This document shows positions 45,401 to 56,800 of a DNA stretch of 64,000 bases, piece after piece (the stretch's first letter is position 1; each line of letters opens with the position of its first letter). The notes beneath the pieces were generated by a model, which was not told where the DNA came from, did no database searches, and saw only the letters and a list, made by a program, of their open reading frames with translations. Origin of the DNA: Ornithodoros turicata (lineage: Eukaryota > Arthropoda > Arachnida > Ixodida > Argasidae); NCBI RefSeq assembly GCF_037126465.1, contig NC_088202.1, forward strand, positions 29,310,213 to 29,374,212, in the 5' to 3' direction. The position numbers and the translations under genes were made by a program.

Positions 45401-45928
45401 CCAGCGCAGCCTTCCTTCTCGCACATCACTCCTCTTGCTGCACTGCGCATGCTCCTTGTAACAATGGAGACAGCAACGCCAAGAAATCGTAGTACAGCGC
45501 AGTAACCCCGCCGTTCACGCCTGGCGCCGCTTGTGCGCATTGTAAGCAGCGCGCAAGCAGTTGAGTAGCCAGAGTCGTGTATGCCTTTGTAGTCGTATTC
45601 AACTTAAAGGACAGAGGAAGCGAAGTTTGTCAGTTACAAGAAAAGGTCCGAACAAGGTCTAAATTTTCCGTAGAATTATGATGCCACCAGTATTTTGTGA
45701 GCATGGTGTACGATGAGCATATTTTTGACGATTAGCAGCCCGCCGGGCTGCTCGCCCGACACGATCGCCGACGAAGCCCGCCTGCTGTCGCAAAGCATTG
45801 CGGGAGAAGCTGGGGAGCGTGTGACGTCAGATGTTCCTCGAGCTCCATGGGCGGCTGCCGGATGAACCGGATAAATACAGCGAATTCCGAACAACGCCTC
45901 AAAATGCTCGACTCGGAGGTTTTATGGA

Positions 45929-46250
45929 AGCTCCGGTGGCGCAGCGGTAACGCGTGCGCTTGGAGACTGGGAGGTCCGCGGTTCGAATCCGCGGGCCGGC
46001 TGTGCCGTCTGGGGTTTTTCCTGGGTTTCCCTCAGATGTGTAATAGGCGTATGCCGGCACAGTTCCCCTGAAGTCGGCCCATGGACGCAGCTATCCTCCC
46101 CCCGAGCGGATTCCGCTCGGTCTTCCACTTCACCCTCTCCTCCTCTCCACCACCTTTCCCTTCCCGAGAAACATGCCGCCTAATCAGGCAGGCAGACCTC
46201 TCGGGCTCCTCCCAACGACACTCCTCCTCCTCCATGGAAGTCTGCCGGCG
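45929..46250 (+). mobile_element. tRNA-derived SINE (Ruka-like)
   Basis: Pol III box A-like TGGCGCAGCGGTAACGCG and box B GGTTCGAATCC are correctly spaced. A tRNA-unrelated body follows (GGGTTTTTCCTGGGTTTCCC, GCCGGCACAGTTCCCCTGAA, TCGGCCCATGG). The body is shared with the copy at 56969. Tick tRNA-derived SINEs of this build are described as Ruka. The assignment is from memory of the structure, not a search. Confidence 0.75.
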
Positions 46251-46737
46251 ACATCTCTGATGAGAGATTGATTCCTATTTTTTTTTTATCCGCAGCGGGA
46301 ATCAGACTTAGGGAGAAACGTGAAGTGATGGTGGAGATCTGTGCCTTCCGTTTCCGTGAAAATACAGAAGCCCGCTGTACTTCGTTAACAAGCGAAGGAT
46401 AATGTAAACATCCGGAATTGAATTTCGAAGCATTCGTCAACAAACTGTGCAGTACACTACTTGTTTCACCTGTCTCCAAGAAGGCCTAGATGGATTCGCG
46501 GCGAGAATAAGTTTCCCGTATTTCGGAAACAATTGCAATATGACAGTCATCGAAAAAGCCAGACAACGGCGGAATTTCAACTACGCAACTCTCGATTAAA
46601 AGTCAAGCACCATGATCAATTGGACCACGGAAACAACGACAGGCTAGTAGAGCGCGTTGGTTGTGAAACATACTGGCCGAACGAAAAGTAAGGCAGCAAG
46701 TCTCTCACAGAGAGAATGAGGTCACCTTCCTTCTTAA

Positions 46738-47378
46738 AGTGACAGTCCGGTCGAAAACATAGGTCTGGGAAACACCGCCTTATGATTTCTAATACTCCTC
46801 ACAACAACTGTGCACCATATTTCAGAAGAAATCGTATCGCACGATTTATAATCGACTTTTTTCTATGCCGCAGTTGGTCCTGAGTAAAGGCCGCAGCGAG
46901 CTCTCGCGTGACGTGCATAAGAGCAATGCCGCACGTGACTTGCGCATGCCTGTTTGCGCGATAGTTGATTGTTGCGTGCCAAGCATTTGTCCATTATGAT
47001 GTTTTAGAGTAGCAATCACGCGTTATGTAGACTAAAATGCAGAGCAGCGTCAATGTAAACACAGGTATCACGACGTAGCCTTCTGTTCAGTACACTCATA
47101 GACAAGAACACCTCTCTGCATTCCCAGCAACGGCGCAGTCCTCCGCTCCACTTTGTCCATTGGGGACGTCATGCTCACGTGACGGCTGACGTACATAGAG
47201 GATCCTTGGGGCAAGGAGTATGCGAGGGAGAAAAACGAAACCGGATGTCTTCGGAGGAGCATTTTTTATTCGATATCTCGAAAACCACGCCATTTTGTGA
47301 GCTGAAACTTTCCACCCAGCATGTAAGCCCCAGTGGCAGTCGGAAAAAATCAACTTCCGGTTTTCCCGGACTGTCCCT
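46738..47378. mobile_element. TTAA-flanked inverted-repeat element, 641 bp
   Basis: TTAA at 46734-46737 and 47379-47382 flanks inverted ends AGTGACAGTCCGG and AGGGACAGTCCGG. A TTAA duplication is typical of piggyBac-superfamily elements. No transposase inside, so it is non-autonomous. A lone similar end (TTAAAGGGGCACTAACACC) lies near 60560. Confidence 0.65.
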
Positions 47379-47382
47379 TTAA

Positions 47383-48700
47383 GGATTTGGGGGCCAGCCT
47401 CCATAGGGTTATCTTTCTAATAAACGTCAGCTAATGTTTGACTCCGTGTCTGAGCTGTGCATCAGTGTGTCGTTCGTTCAAGAAATACTCGCGTTGCCAA
47501 AAGGAAGTCGGCAACACGCAATAGTACAGTAAGTAAACAGTTCACTTGCAGTGTACAATTTTGTTGTCGCGAAAATCAACCTCCGATCACAAAGCAACCG
47601 AGAAATCAACGCCAGGAGAACGAATAGAACGAACAATATGCGTCACTTCCGTAGCTGCTACGACGGCGCGGCGACGTTCACCAGGGTCTCAGAGCGCTCC
47701 GTGGCCGAATTTTATATCGCGATTATGTCGGAATTTCAACGAATATACGTGAATCTCAGTCGAATTCCGCACTTTTTTTTGTACACACCGCAATATGAGA
47801 TAAACAGCTTTGCAGCAATGTAGCGGCGTAAACATTGCTTCCAGCACGGAGATTTCCGGAGCACGTCAAAAGAACCCACGGCACGTCAAAAGACGGCACG
47901 GGCAGCATGTCGCCACAGTCGGCAGACAAACCTTACGTGTAACATCACGACACCATTATTACTATTATAAGTTTGCCGTGTGGCCAAGGTATTATTTTCC
48001 CTTTGCCGTCCTTTAAGAACGCAAAGAAATCTAGTTCGTCAACTATATACGCCGTTGGAGTTAAGGAGAAGCGCCACCATGTGCCATCAATAGGGGAGCG
48101 CACTTTCAGCAGCATCTTAGTGTCATGTGCCAGTTTTAAGAGCCGATATGGAAGCAGAGTGAGTACGATGAATTACATTATCTGGCGCAAGGAGGGAGGG
48201 TGGCCTCTCTGTGTCCAGCCCTCCTATCTGTGGCACAGTAATATTTTGAGTTGACGGACTAGATTTCATTTCCTTCTTAAGTTGAACGCGACTATAGGTA
48301 TTGTGCAGTGCCACCTACATAAGGATGGCGGTCTATAGCACACATCTAGGTGTCGTCGTATAGGGCCGAGTCTACTATGACAGCTAGAAAGAAAGTCTAT
48401 GCTCCTTTCTAGCCGTCCTTGCATCGACAAGAGCAGTGCCGCCATCAAGCGGCCACACAGTCCCGTCACTAGGAGTAGATCACACGCCCACACACACACA
48501 CACACATCTTCCTGAGACACGCTTAGCTGGATGGGTCAAGCTACCACCCATTGTAAAAGAACAACAGTAACCCTCCTACGAAAACAACGGGAATTAGCCG
48601 AGGCAAGTCGCAAATATGGACGACAGAAATAAGTAAGCTTACTTGAGGTCTTACTTGTTACTTGTGTCTTCCTCTTAATGATTCCAGGTGTTCTTATATT
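47383..48700. other. no gene recognised
   Basis: Short overlapping frames only. A GCACGTCAAAAGA word is repeated near 47860-47895, and a (CA)n run lies at about 48490-48506. Nothing else could be supported. Confidence 0.4.
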
Positions 48701-48974
48701 TCCTTTTCGCGCTCTAGGTCACCACTAACACATCAATATCACATAGGCCAGGATGTCATCCGTGAGTCTGATACAAGTACATGGGGCTTCATTTCTCCGC
48801 AAACCTCTCTTGGTCAGATCATATTCATACCATTGTTGGCGATGAAAAATTGGGAACTTGGTTTCATCCGTCGCCACATTAGACTTGCACCACCTGAGGT
48901 GACACGTCTTGCATACCAAACACTAGTCAGGCCGAAGTTGGAATATGCATGTAGCATCTGGGATGCTTATCAGT

Positions 48975-49529
48975 CATAGAAATCTTGAGGAGTATGCTAG
49001 AAGGAAACCTCCAAAACTGGGACGTACGGGCGAGGGGAGCGCCATATTGAATCAGCTATTGTTGCCGCGGCGCATGCAAACAAAGGAATCCAGTAAGCAT
49101 ACAGCAAACATAACGCCAAAAATTGTTTTGGAAAAGTAACACACAGCCAGAACCCATGAAACCGCAAGATATGTGAAAACACATACATACACACACGAAG
49201 AAACAAAGACACGACACGGACGCCACATGGGGACGCTGTCTCCGCCGCTGCCTCAACCAGCCTTGACTGCAAGCCTTGGATAGGGGCGGACACTGGCAAA
49301 ATACGTAGCCGACGGAAGCAGAGGGGCAACCGAGCAAGTGTTGCAACAGGTTTCGGAACTGTGGCTGCTTTCACGGGCTAGAAATACGCGACGTTTCCTC
49401 GGCTGATTCAATATGGCTGCCTCCGAGCGCATACACTGAGAGAGGGAAGAGCCCCGTTCAAGTTCTTTGCTCTCCTCCGATCCTCCTCCCCGCATTTCCT
49501 TCTAGCCTCTCTCCATAAGATTTCTATGT
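48975..49529. mobile_element. 555-bp MITE with 8-bp target duplication
   Basis: TTATCAGT at 48967-48974 and 49530-49537 flanks inverted ends CATAGAAATCTT..AGGAG and CATAGAAATCTTATGGAG, with GCTAGAAGGAAA in both. Inner inverted words (GCGCCATATTGAATCAGC and GCTGATTCAATATGG) also pair. An 8-bp duplication with CA..TG ends fits the P or hAT superfamily. No transposase. It inserted into the LINE. Confidence 0.85.
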
Positions 49530-50076
49530 TATCAGTCAAGACTTGTGGGCCTTCTAGAATCCATACAAAACCGGGCAGCTCGCTTTATTTTATCAGACTA
49601 TTCCGTCCAGTATTACATCATTAAAGGCCTCTATCAGTCTTCCTCCTCTTGTACACCGTAGGAAATACTATTGTCTGTGTTTATTTCATCAATTCCGCTA
49701 CACCCACAACCATCCGACCAGACCCACTACATCTCCTCTAGTATCCATCATGCCCATAAAATCGACCACATTCCATGTCGTACATCCCATTTCTAATTTT
49801 CCTTCTTCCCCAAAACCATCATTGATTGGAGCAACCTCCCCCAGTCTATCGTAGCCAACTCCGACTTTTCAGTTTTTCGCAGCCAGCTAGCTGCCAGTTG
49901 TGGTGTATAATTTCCCGATCATCACCTCATATTTTTAACTCAAAATGGTTTCACAATATTGTTTTTTTTCGTATGTGTTTAACTTGTGTTTAACTGCTTC
50001 TCCTGTTGTGTATATTTGTTGATGTAACCTCCCCCCTCACACAAGGCCCCCCTGAGGGCACGTGAGGTATTGACAT

Positions 50077-50240
50077 TGTAGCGGCACCGTGCGTAGCCGA
50101 CGATGAAGATGTCACCAGGCACGTGTTGCCCACGCCCACGCTCTTCTGCACCAGCCACCCAGTCATTCTCATTCTTTTTCCCAGCTGTTTGCCAGTAAGC
50201 AGCCTAGTCCTGCCTTAGGCCTCCGGTCTCCTTCACTCTC
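50077..50240 (+). repeat. 5' LTR, truncated at its 3' end
   Basis: Matches 53028-53190 over TAGCCGACGATGA, TGCACCAGCCACCCAGTC and CTCCGGTCTCCTTCACTC, with a small duplication near 50105 and 50140. The terminal CCTAACA is missing at the deletion junction. Confidence 0.8.
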
Positions 50241-53027
50241 GGAGGGCCTCGCCAGGCCCTCCGCTCCTGCTCGCTTCCGTGATATTCTCAATGAATTCCC
50301 CGATGTCATCAGACTGCCGCCGACCGACACTCCTCCGAAGCATACAATCACGAATCACATTCTCACCAAGGGGCCACCTGTTCATACAAGACCACGTAGA
50401 GTCCCGCCTGAGCGGCCCGCCGTTGCTCGCCGCGAGCTCGAACATCTTTTCCCCCTCGGGTACATCCGGCCTTCCAGCAGCCCCTGGTCCTCGGCACTTC
50501 ACATGGTTCCTAAGAAGGACCCGGGGGATTGGCGCCCTGCAGCAATTATCGCGCCCTGAACGCCGTGACAATTCCGGACCGATATCCGATCCCGCACATC
50601 TGCGACTTTACTGCTAACCTACATAGCACCAAGGTATCTTCGAAAATCGACCTCAGCCTACCACCAGATCCCGGTAGAGCCCGCCGACATTCCGAAGACA
50701 GCAATTACGGCTCATTCGGCAGTTCGGCTTATTTGAATACATCCATATGCCGTTCGGCTTGCGCAATGCAGCCCAGACGTTTCAGAGATTTATAGACGAG
50801 GTGACGCGCGGACTCCACTTCTGTTTCGTCTACTTGGTCGATATCCTCGTTGCCAGCACCACGCCCGAGGAGCACGAAGACCACCTGCGACAGCTCTTTC
50901 ACCGCCTCCACGAATACGGCGTGGTGATCAATCCCGCTAAGTGCGAGCTTGGCGTGGCGTCCATCACATTTCTGGGTCACAGCATCGACGCCACCAGCGT
51001 TACACCCCTCCAGCAGAAGGTCGAAGCTATAGACAGCTTTCCTCGCCGCGCTACACGCCGTAAGCTTCGCGAGTTCCTGGGGCTAGTCAATTTCTACCGC
51101 TGGTTTGACCCACATTGCGCCCAGCTCATTCACCCTACGTTTGCTCTACTCGCTGGCCCTGGCGGACCCTCGCAATCTATTTCGTGGACACCCACAACAG
51201 AGAAGTCTTTCGCGGACATAAAGAAGGCTATCGCAGACTCTGCCTTACTGGCCCATCCCATTTCCAACGCACCAACCGCCCTACTCGTCGATGCGTCATC
51301 AGAGGCCGTTGGATCAGCCCTACATCAGGTCACGCCTGACGGCTAGCTTCAGCCACTCGGGTTCTTTTCTAAGCCGCTCAAACCCGCGGAAACCCGATAT
51401 AGCACCTTTGGTCGGGAGCTGCTCGCGGTATATCTTTCCATCAAGCACTTCCGTCATTTTCTGGAGGGACGCCACTTCACAGTCTACACAGATCACAAGC
51501 CCCTGACATTCGCCATCTCATCCGGAGCAAAGAGCCACTCGCTGCGCGAATTACGTCACCCCTCATTCATTGCCGAATTCACCACCGACGTTTGCCATCT
51601 CTCAGGCACCGACTACATCGTCGCCTACGCCCTCTCACGAGCGCCGATCGCAGCGATCACCGATGGATTTCCCGCCTCGATTGATTACTCGGCATTGGCA
51701 GAAGCGCAAGAGTCCGACGCCGAGATTCAAGAGCTCCTGCTTTCTTCGCACTCTCTCGACATCAAGCGCGTGCCGACCGCTGATTCTCCGCATGCCTTGC
51801 TCTGGGACGCAGCCACGGAAACCCCACGACCTCTCATTCCTCAAGCCTTTCGACGCCGCGTTTTTGACACTCTCACTTTTTGACTTTGTCACTCTCTTCA
51901 GCACCCGAGCATCAAGACCACACAGCGGCTCATTGCCTCACGTTTTGTGTGGCCTGGCATGAACCGGGACATCAGTCAGTGGGCCCGGCCATGCGTGGCT
52001 TGCCAGCGCTCCAAGGTTCAGCGTCACACAATCTCACCGCCATCGCAGTTCCCGGAGCCCGACGGACGTTTTCGCCATGTACATCTCGACCTTGTTGGAC
52101 CCCTTCCACCTTCTAAGGGCTGTGCATACCTCACTCATGCGTCACTTGCATCGATCGTTTCACGCACTGGCCCGAGGCCGAACAGACCCAAGACATTATC
52201 GCCGACACCGTCGTCCACACGACACGTTCCTCCACTCGTGGGTCGCTCGCTTTGGGACTCCAGTGGTTATCACCACCGATAGAGGCAGGCAGTTTACGTC
52301 CCACCTTTTCGCCGACGTATGCCGCCTTCCTGGGCGCTCGCCACCTACAGACGACGGCCTACCATCCCAGTGCTAATGGCATAGTCGAACGTCTTCATTG
52401 AACTGAAGAATGCGCTTCGCACTGACCCCACTGGCCGCTGGGTGGAGCGTCTACCCTTTGCACTTTTGGGCATCCGAGTGGCCATCAGGTCCAACTTTCC
52501 TGTTTCACCCGCAAGTCTCGTCTTTGCGACGCCCCTACGACTTCCGGGACAGTTTTTCGACAGCGGCAAGTCACAGCAGCCAGCCCCGGACCCCTTGCTA
52601 TTCGCTGCTCGCCTGCAGGCCTACTGTGCGAATCTCCGTCCGCCCCCAACTCGCTCATCGTCACCCCCAACCTTCATCCACCAAGAACTGGCCACGTCCA
52701 CCCACATCTCCTTGCGCCACGACGCCACCCGTAGACCTCTCCAGCCTCCGTACGACGGCCCGTACTTCGTCCACGCCCGCCAAGGCAAGACTGTGACCAT
52801 CCAACTGCCGAACCGCCGAGAGGTTGTATCCATCGACAGGGTGAAGCCGGCCTTCCTCCTGCCGGACGCCTCGGCTCCACCGTCACGCATGCCCCTGCCA
52901 AAACCTTCAGCACCTTCACCTGCAGCACCTTCGCCGAGAAGGGTCCGCTGGGAGTCCGGCCCGCTTTCAGTGCGACTCGTGCCGTCGCGGCCTTCGATCC
53001 AGCGGGTGGGGGGGGGTGGGGGGGGCT
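50241..53027 (+). pseudogene. gypsy pol remnant: RT, RNase H, integrase
   Basis: Reverse transcriptase: GYIRPSSSPWSS (about 50457), MVPKKDPGDWRP, NYRALNAVTIPDRYPIPHI in another frame, MPFGLRNAAQTFQRFIDEV (50747), and FVYLVDILV where YxDD is expected, so one catalytic Asp is Val. RNase H: ALLVDASSEAVGSAL, stop at about 51344, then FSKPLKPAETRYSTFGREL and VYTDHKPL. Integrase: a histidine-cysteine finger (HPSIKTTQRLI ... CVACQRSK), HVHLDLVGPLPP, then after frameshifts the tail LQPPYDGPYFVHARQGKT and VSIDRVKPAF. Multiple frameshifts; inactive. Confidence 0.85.
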
Positions 53028-53190
53028 TGTAGCGGCCTGTGCGTAGCCGACGATGATGTCACCAGGCGCGTGTTGCCCACGCCCTTCTGCACCAGCCACC
53101 CAGTCATTCTCATTCTTTTTCCCAGCTCTTCGCCAGTAAACAGCCTAGTCCCGCCTCACGCCTCCGGTCTCCTTCACTCTCGGCCTAACA
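53028..53190 (+). repeat. 3' LTR
   Basis: Complete copy from TGTAGCGGCC to CCTAACA, directly after the G-rich tract and followed by the ACAT duplication. Confidence 0.8.
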
Positions 53191-53230
53191 ACATAAATAA
53201 AAAAAGCCTCGAATTCGACCAACTCAGGGA

Positions 53231-53388
53231 AAAAGTGCTGACGCCAGGAATTGAACTTCGGCCTTCTCATTTCCGGCCAGAAAACAATGGACAACAAATG
53301 GTCGGTATAGCAGTAGCATATCTGACCGGAAATCAGAAGACCCAGGTTATATTCCTGGGCGTCACCACAGTTTCCAGGAGTTGCTTGA
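53231..53388. repeat. inverted pair of tRNA-like arms
   Basis: GACGCCAGGAATTGAAC..TCTCATTTCCGGCCAGA and, inverted, TCTGACCGGAAATCAGAAGA..TATATTCCTGGGCGTC face each other about 40 bp apart. Each half looks like the anticodon and T arms of a tRNA (box B-like). This is a tRNA-derived inverted repeat, not a working tRNA: no acceptor stem closes and the D arm is missing. Confidence 0.5.
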
Positions 53389-53467
53389 AATAGTAACCTT
53401 CCTGCACGATTGCTACGACCGTTTTACTACGAACCACACGGGCGATAGCATAACTATAGTTTGAGCT

Positions 53468-53473
53468 TTATTT
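53468..53473 (-). terminator. candidate serpin polyadenylation signal
   Basis: TTTATT on + gives AATAAA on the coding strand, about 170 bp after the serpin stop codon. Confidence 0.45.
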
Positions 53474-53642
53474 GGGTAAGTGTTTCGACACTAACACCGT
53501 TTGTGCGTGATGAATACATACATCATATGTAATTTTAATCGTCCGTTTGAGAATACATTCCAAACATCTGAAAGAATAGGAAGCAATTACGCGGTCTTCA
53601 CGCGTATGCCGGCACGAGCTGCAGTATACGTTTTACAAAATT

Positions 53643-53840
53643 TCATTGGCTGGTTGTCGCAGCCTGGTTGGAGGTAGCGGCCACTGGAATGCTCTTGACC
53701 GCGCCAAGGAGTAAGATATAGCGGTCGCGTGCTCGCTGTAGCACAAACAGGAAAGGTCGACACAGTAAGAATTCCAGCGGAGCAGGCGACAGAGGCTGCG
53801 TCGCTGTGGCATCGGGGCTCTCCGCCAATACGAAGGTAGC
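53643..53840 (-). CDS. serpin last exon with atypical reactive loop
   Basis: Acceptor AATCTTGCCAG before 53840, stop TGA at 53643-53645. Begins ATFVLAESPDATATQ where most serpins have ATFVEVNEEGTEAAAAT. Then only about 22 residues separate the hinge Glu from RPFLFVLQ, against about 29 in typical family members. The C-terminus carries a 13-residue tail after VKSIP. Confidence 0.85.
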   Translation of the reverse strand, partial: ATFVLAESPDATATQPLSPAPLEFLLCRPFLFVLQRARDRYILLLGAVKSIPVAATSNQAATTSQ

Positions 53841-56800
53841 CTGGCAAGATTTAAAGGTCAACGATGAATTTCGCCGTGAAAAGAAAGTACGCAATGGCAA
53901 GTATAGGTATGTGAGAGGGCGTTTTTTCAAATAAACGTTCGTCTATAGCTCAACCGTGCGCACTGAACACCATTCTCTAGCTAGGCGTACCCTGGGGATA
54001 CCCATGACCATGTGATCATTTGCTCATTATTGAAGCTACGTACCCTGTGCAAGACATCGGTGAGACGCAGTCCACCTGAGGGAGCGGCGACGGTGAAGTC
54101 TGCGCCGTCCATGAATGCGTGCTTTACTCCGGTCTTGACGAGTGACCGGTTGAGGATAACTTCTTGCGTCAGGGTCATTACGGGCAGCTCTACATACACC
54201 TGCTTCCTAAAATATATACTCCCGATGAGCAAAGCAGAACAAGGCAAGACGGCTAATGTATACATGAAAAAGGGCTAGTTCTTGGAGCTTGAGTACACGG
54301 AGGAAGACAGGTACGTAAACGAAGTGGACAGGACACTCCGTTCTGTTTACCTGTCTTCTTCCTGTGCTTCCTCAAACTCAAGGGAATGATGCCTTTTGTG
54401 TAGATCATTCCCATACCTTCCATCTACTTTACAATTACTAGGACGGATGGAGCTTGAATTTGGCGTTTAGTTTGGCATTGAGAATACCACACGACTCACG
54501 CACACATAACGGACTTGGCGAGTAACATCGATACTCCATATAGACTATGACCTATGATAACCAGTATCAGTTGTCCATCCGTCGCTTTCATTCAGCTTTC
54601 CGTTATTCGTTCATCTCCAACTTTAATCCCAGGCGGCGTTTGAACTCCATCCCGTTGTTTCAGCAACGGCGTTACCAAAACGAACTAACGGAACCCGCTA
54701 CTCCACCAACAAGTAGCGCAACACTACGTAGCGCAAATTTGAAAACTAACGCGATATCCCTACCGCTGTCAAATAAAACTAACTACTATCCCGCTGCTTT
54801 CCCGTTACTATGTGCCCTTATCTACTAAGTAACACCTCACCGTATCATCTCGTTGCCCCCCCCCCCCCCCCGAATGCGTATAAAGATGGTGGATGTGTTC
54901 CCGCACGTAGCCAGGATATATTATTTCACGTTGAACTTGAGCTTGAGGTGATGCGCATTTAAGGCAATTCAATGCACATAGCGCGTATGTGCATTTAATA
55001 ATCTTCCCGTCAGAATATTTCGAACACAGAACTGTTTTTCTGCGATGACAGTGTTGCGCTCAACATGCCCGTGAATCCTAAAGCCAAATTGTTTTCCGTC
55101 TGCTTGTACTGTTGACGGATGAGATGAGGTTTTCATGTGTTGCCCAACTGCCACCATAAGCGATCACTCACAGAGTCGCTGACCCCGCCGGCATGACACC
55201 CCTCTCTCCCATCGCGCTGTTATATCCTATGACTATGCAAAGATAGACGAATGCTCACCTGAAAATATTTTTATTGACCGAATTCAACGAATTCACGGTG
55301 TTATATTACAGATGTGCGGCAAACATGTTCGAAGAAGGCAAAGCGAACAATAGTTGCTCTACTTTAGAATATCGAAAATGTTTTTACACTCACTTCGTCT
55401 TACAGACTTACACTATGTACGCAGCTGAAGCCCGTATCTTTTCATGGTATTTTTATCAGGGCTTCGTCACACATAATTAAAGAATACAACGACGGTCCAT
55501 TTGTCTGAGCTTGCTAAGACTAAGCTCTAAGCTATTTCTAAGCTTGCTGTACGTAATCACCGTTCTATACCCTTAAGGCTCATAACACATCAGTCTTACT
55601 TTGTCATTAATTCTTAAAAAATACTAGCACAAACACTATAGAATTAAACAGCCAACGCAACATCACGGTGTCCAAGCCGATCCGAGAACATATACACATT
55701 AAGTCTGCTCCCGTCTTGAACATTCCGCCGAAGTGGGATGTTTTAAACATGTTTTCTCCAGTTCTTCTTCTTCTTCTTTTTATGCTTCTGCACTCAGGTA
55801 ATGATGTTATTTAATAGAGATGGGACGAATCCAGAATTTCACGAATCCGAATCCAAGGAAGGTTCTGCGAATCCTCGAATCTTACGAAACTCGAATCTTT
55901 CGAATCATTTCATTAAAAAAAAGCTTAAAGATTCGAAAGATTGCATTCGCCGTTTCGCCACTCGGATTCGGATTCGCGAATCTCGAATCCCTGCCTATAG
56001 GATTCGAGGATTTCCGAATTCGGTTGGTCCATCCCTATTATTTAATGTATTGTTTCCATGCATCTTCTCTAGGAAGGTCAATGCTGAAGGTATCACTCAG
56101 CACGAAAACTAAGTTAGTGCGCCCGGACGATGCCTAGTTAAGTTTCGAGAAGTAGGGAACTTCTCCCTCTCGCTTTAAATGGGCTATCCTACCCGGGAGC
56201 TATCCCATCCAGCTTTGCTCTTGGGTGCTCCTATTCCGTTTTGCGGTACTAAACCTTCCTCAGAGGTAGCGATATATCACAGTGTTAAAAGAATAATATC
56301 GTTCTGTCTTCTGACTCCTTGAAAACAGCAGCCTTGTAGCTTTTTCGGGACAATCAGTGCAAAGTGTACACTGACCAGTACAAGGCGTACAGGTACCATT
56401 TTCGACAAACCAAGAGGGAAAACGATAAAATTCAGAATGTCTGGTTAGGAAAGTGTGCAGACCGGTACGAGCATACCGAGTTCTGTAAAAGTTACCGAGA
56501 CCCAAATGTAATTCCGTTAACAGGTGAAACGTAATTCAGTTACTTTTGAGCTACATCAGGAGGTATCCATAGGAAGTAATCTCCTGAATTCATGAAAGAA
56601 CAGCATTAGCCGCAAATATTTAAAAATAAACAGTCTTCGTGCTGCAGCTCCTGTAGTGAGGAGACTACAATAGAGTAATGTTCAGGACTTCAAGGAGTAA
56701 TGTTGCCGGACTCATTGCATATTGCGCACCTGATGACGTCACACCTCTCAAAACCAATAATTATTTACTTCTTACTTATTATGATACTTCGCCTTGTAAT

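Larger units (their letters stand above)
50077..53190 (+). mobile_element. gag-less Ty3/gypsy LTR retrotransposon
   Basis: Direct repeats of about 163 bp (50077-50240 and 53028-53190) start TGTAGCGGC. The 3' copy ends CCTAACA. ACAT flanks both sides (50073-50076, 53191-53194). A G-rich tract (about 53005-53025) precedes the 3' LTR as a polypurine tract. The 5' LTR has lost its last bases and is joined directly to pol, so primer-binding site, gag and protease are deleted. Confidence 0.85.
48705..53205 (+). pseudogene. 3' part of a CR1/Jockey LINE, twice interrupted
   Basis: Post-catalytic reverse-transcriptase segments YKYMGLHFSANLSWSDHIH (about 48773), ELGFIRRHIRLAPPEVTRLA (about 48850) and YQTLVRPKLEYACSIWDAY precede the MITE at 48975-49529. 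After it come QNRAARFILSDYS and the C-terminal region with SLIGATSP (a degraded W-N-LP block). The 3' tail (CCCTGAGGGCACGTGAGGTATTGACAT) is cut by the LTR element and continues as ACATAAATAAAAAAAG at 53191. It is the same family as 20921-23490. Frameshifted and dead. Confidence 0.8.

Noticed and set aside
45929..46000. Candidate functional tRNA gene
   Set aside because: Boxes A and B are good, but the acceptor stem does not close and the sequence continues into a body shared with 56969-57190, so it is a SINE head.
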